Program-made: the position numbers and the translations under genes | Assembly (NCBI RefSeq): GCF_036108815.1 | Contig: NZ_CP107985.1 | Coordinates: 2,542,001 to 2,606,000, forward strand | From: Streptomyces sp. NBC_00353 | Lineage (GTDB): Bacteria > Actinomycetota > Actinomycetes > Streptomycetales > Streptomycetaceae | Reading direction: 5' to 3' | Length of the DNA: 64,000 bases | Notes under the pieces: model-generated | The model's database searches: none | Seen by the model: only the letters and a program-made list of their open reading frames with translations | Told to the model about the DNA's origin: nothing | Shown here: one piece after another, positions 63,961 through 64,000 of the stretch | Position numbering within the stretch: the first letter of the stretch is position 1 | Layout of the letters: each line of letters starts with the position of its first letter

Positions 63961-64000
63961 TCCTAGCCTGTGCTGGCTGCAGCCGTCACCAGACGGGAAA

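Overview
The window reads as chromosomal DNA of a Streptomyces or close relative. The support is very high GC content, frequent GTG starts with 4-nt start/stop overlaps, a WhiB-like protein, SsgA-like (SALP) sporulation proteins, large HTH/NB-ARC/TPR regulators, a separate cydABDC operon and many decayed IS3, IS256, IS5 and IS701 copies. Everything here rests on reading the sequence; no search was run.

Layout. 1-4.2 kb: a sugar-acid catabolism cluster (end of an enolase-superfamily dehydratase, Zn dehydrogenase, a U32-like protein, SMP-30 lactonase, IclR regulator). 4.3-6.7 kb: a solitary TnpB element that appears to have removed the 5' end of a maleylpyruvate-isomerase-fold gene. 6.8-12.2 kb: housekeeping-like genes (PAP2-DAG kinase fusion, methyltransferase, VOC protein, DUF5107-TPR protein, DUF6204). 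12.6-17.9 kb: an NmrA-like reductase, an AraC regulator divergent from two tandem alpha/beta hydrolases, a WhiB-like protein and a small conserved-looking protein. 17.9-19.1 kb: IS256 and IS3 wreckage. 19.1-23.1 kb: DUF1275, DoxX, isochorismatase-like hydrolase and a large amidohydrolase. 23.5-29.6 kb: an intact cytochrome bd oxidase operon, cydA-cydB-cydD-cydC, whose genes overlap by 4-8 nt. 29.7-37.3 kb: redox and stress genes, partly decayed (OsmC and LtrA pseudogenes, a disulfide oxidoreductase, a Dps pseudogene, an FMN reductase/LLM monooxygenase pair, two more hydrolases).

37.4-53.9 kb is a plastic accessory zone. It holds three paralogous HTH-NB-ARC-TPR (STAND) regulators, two SALP genes (one frameshifted) each preceded by the same AraC-like fragment, an intact Dps, a secreted-type hydrolase with a broken signal peptide, a TMEM175-like channel, and fragments of FUSC, esterase, pirin, NHL, AraC and IS genes.

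53.8-63.4 kb: an MFS exporter beside a truncated TPP-enzyme pseudogene, then a choline-to-glycine-betaine module on the minus strand: betB, betA, an ATPase, a double-domain permease and a lipoprotein binding protein. These would together import and synthesise the osmoprotectant. An IS5 remnant closes the window.

The main themes are redox and osmotic stress handling, repeated duplication followed by decay (Dps, SALP, esterase, alpha/beta hydrolases, STAND regulators), and a dense IS graveyard. The most unusual material is the STAND/SALP zone and the solitary TnpB.
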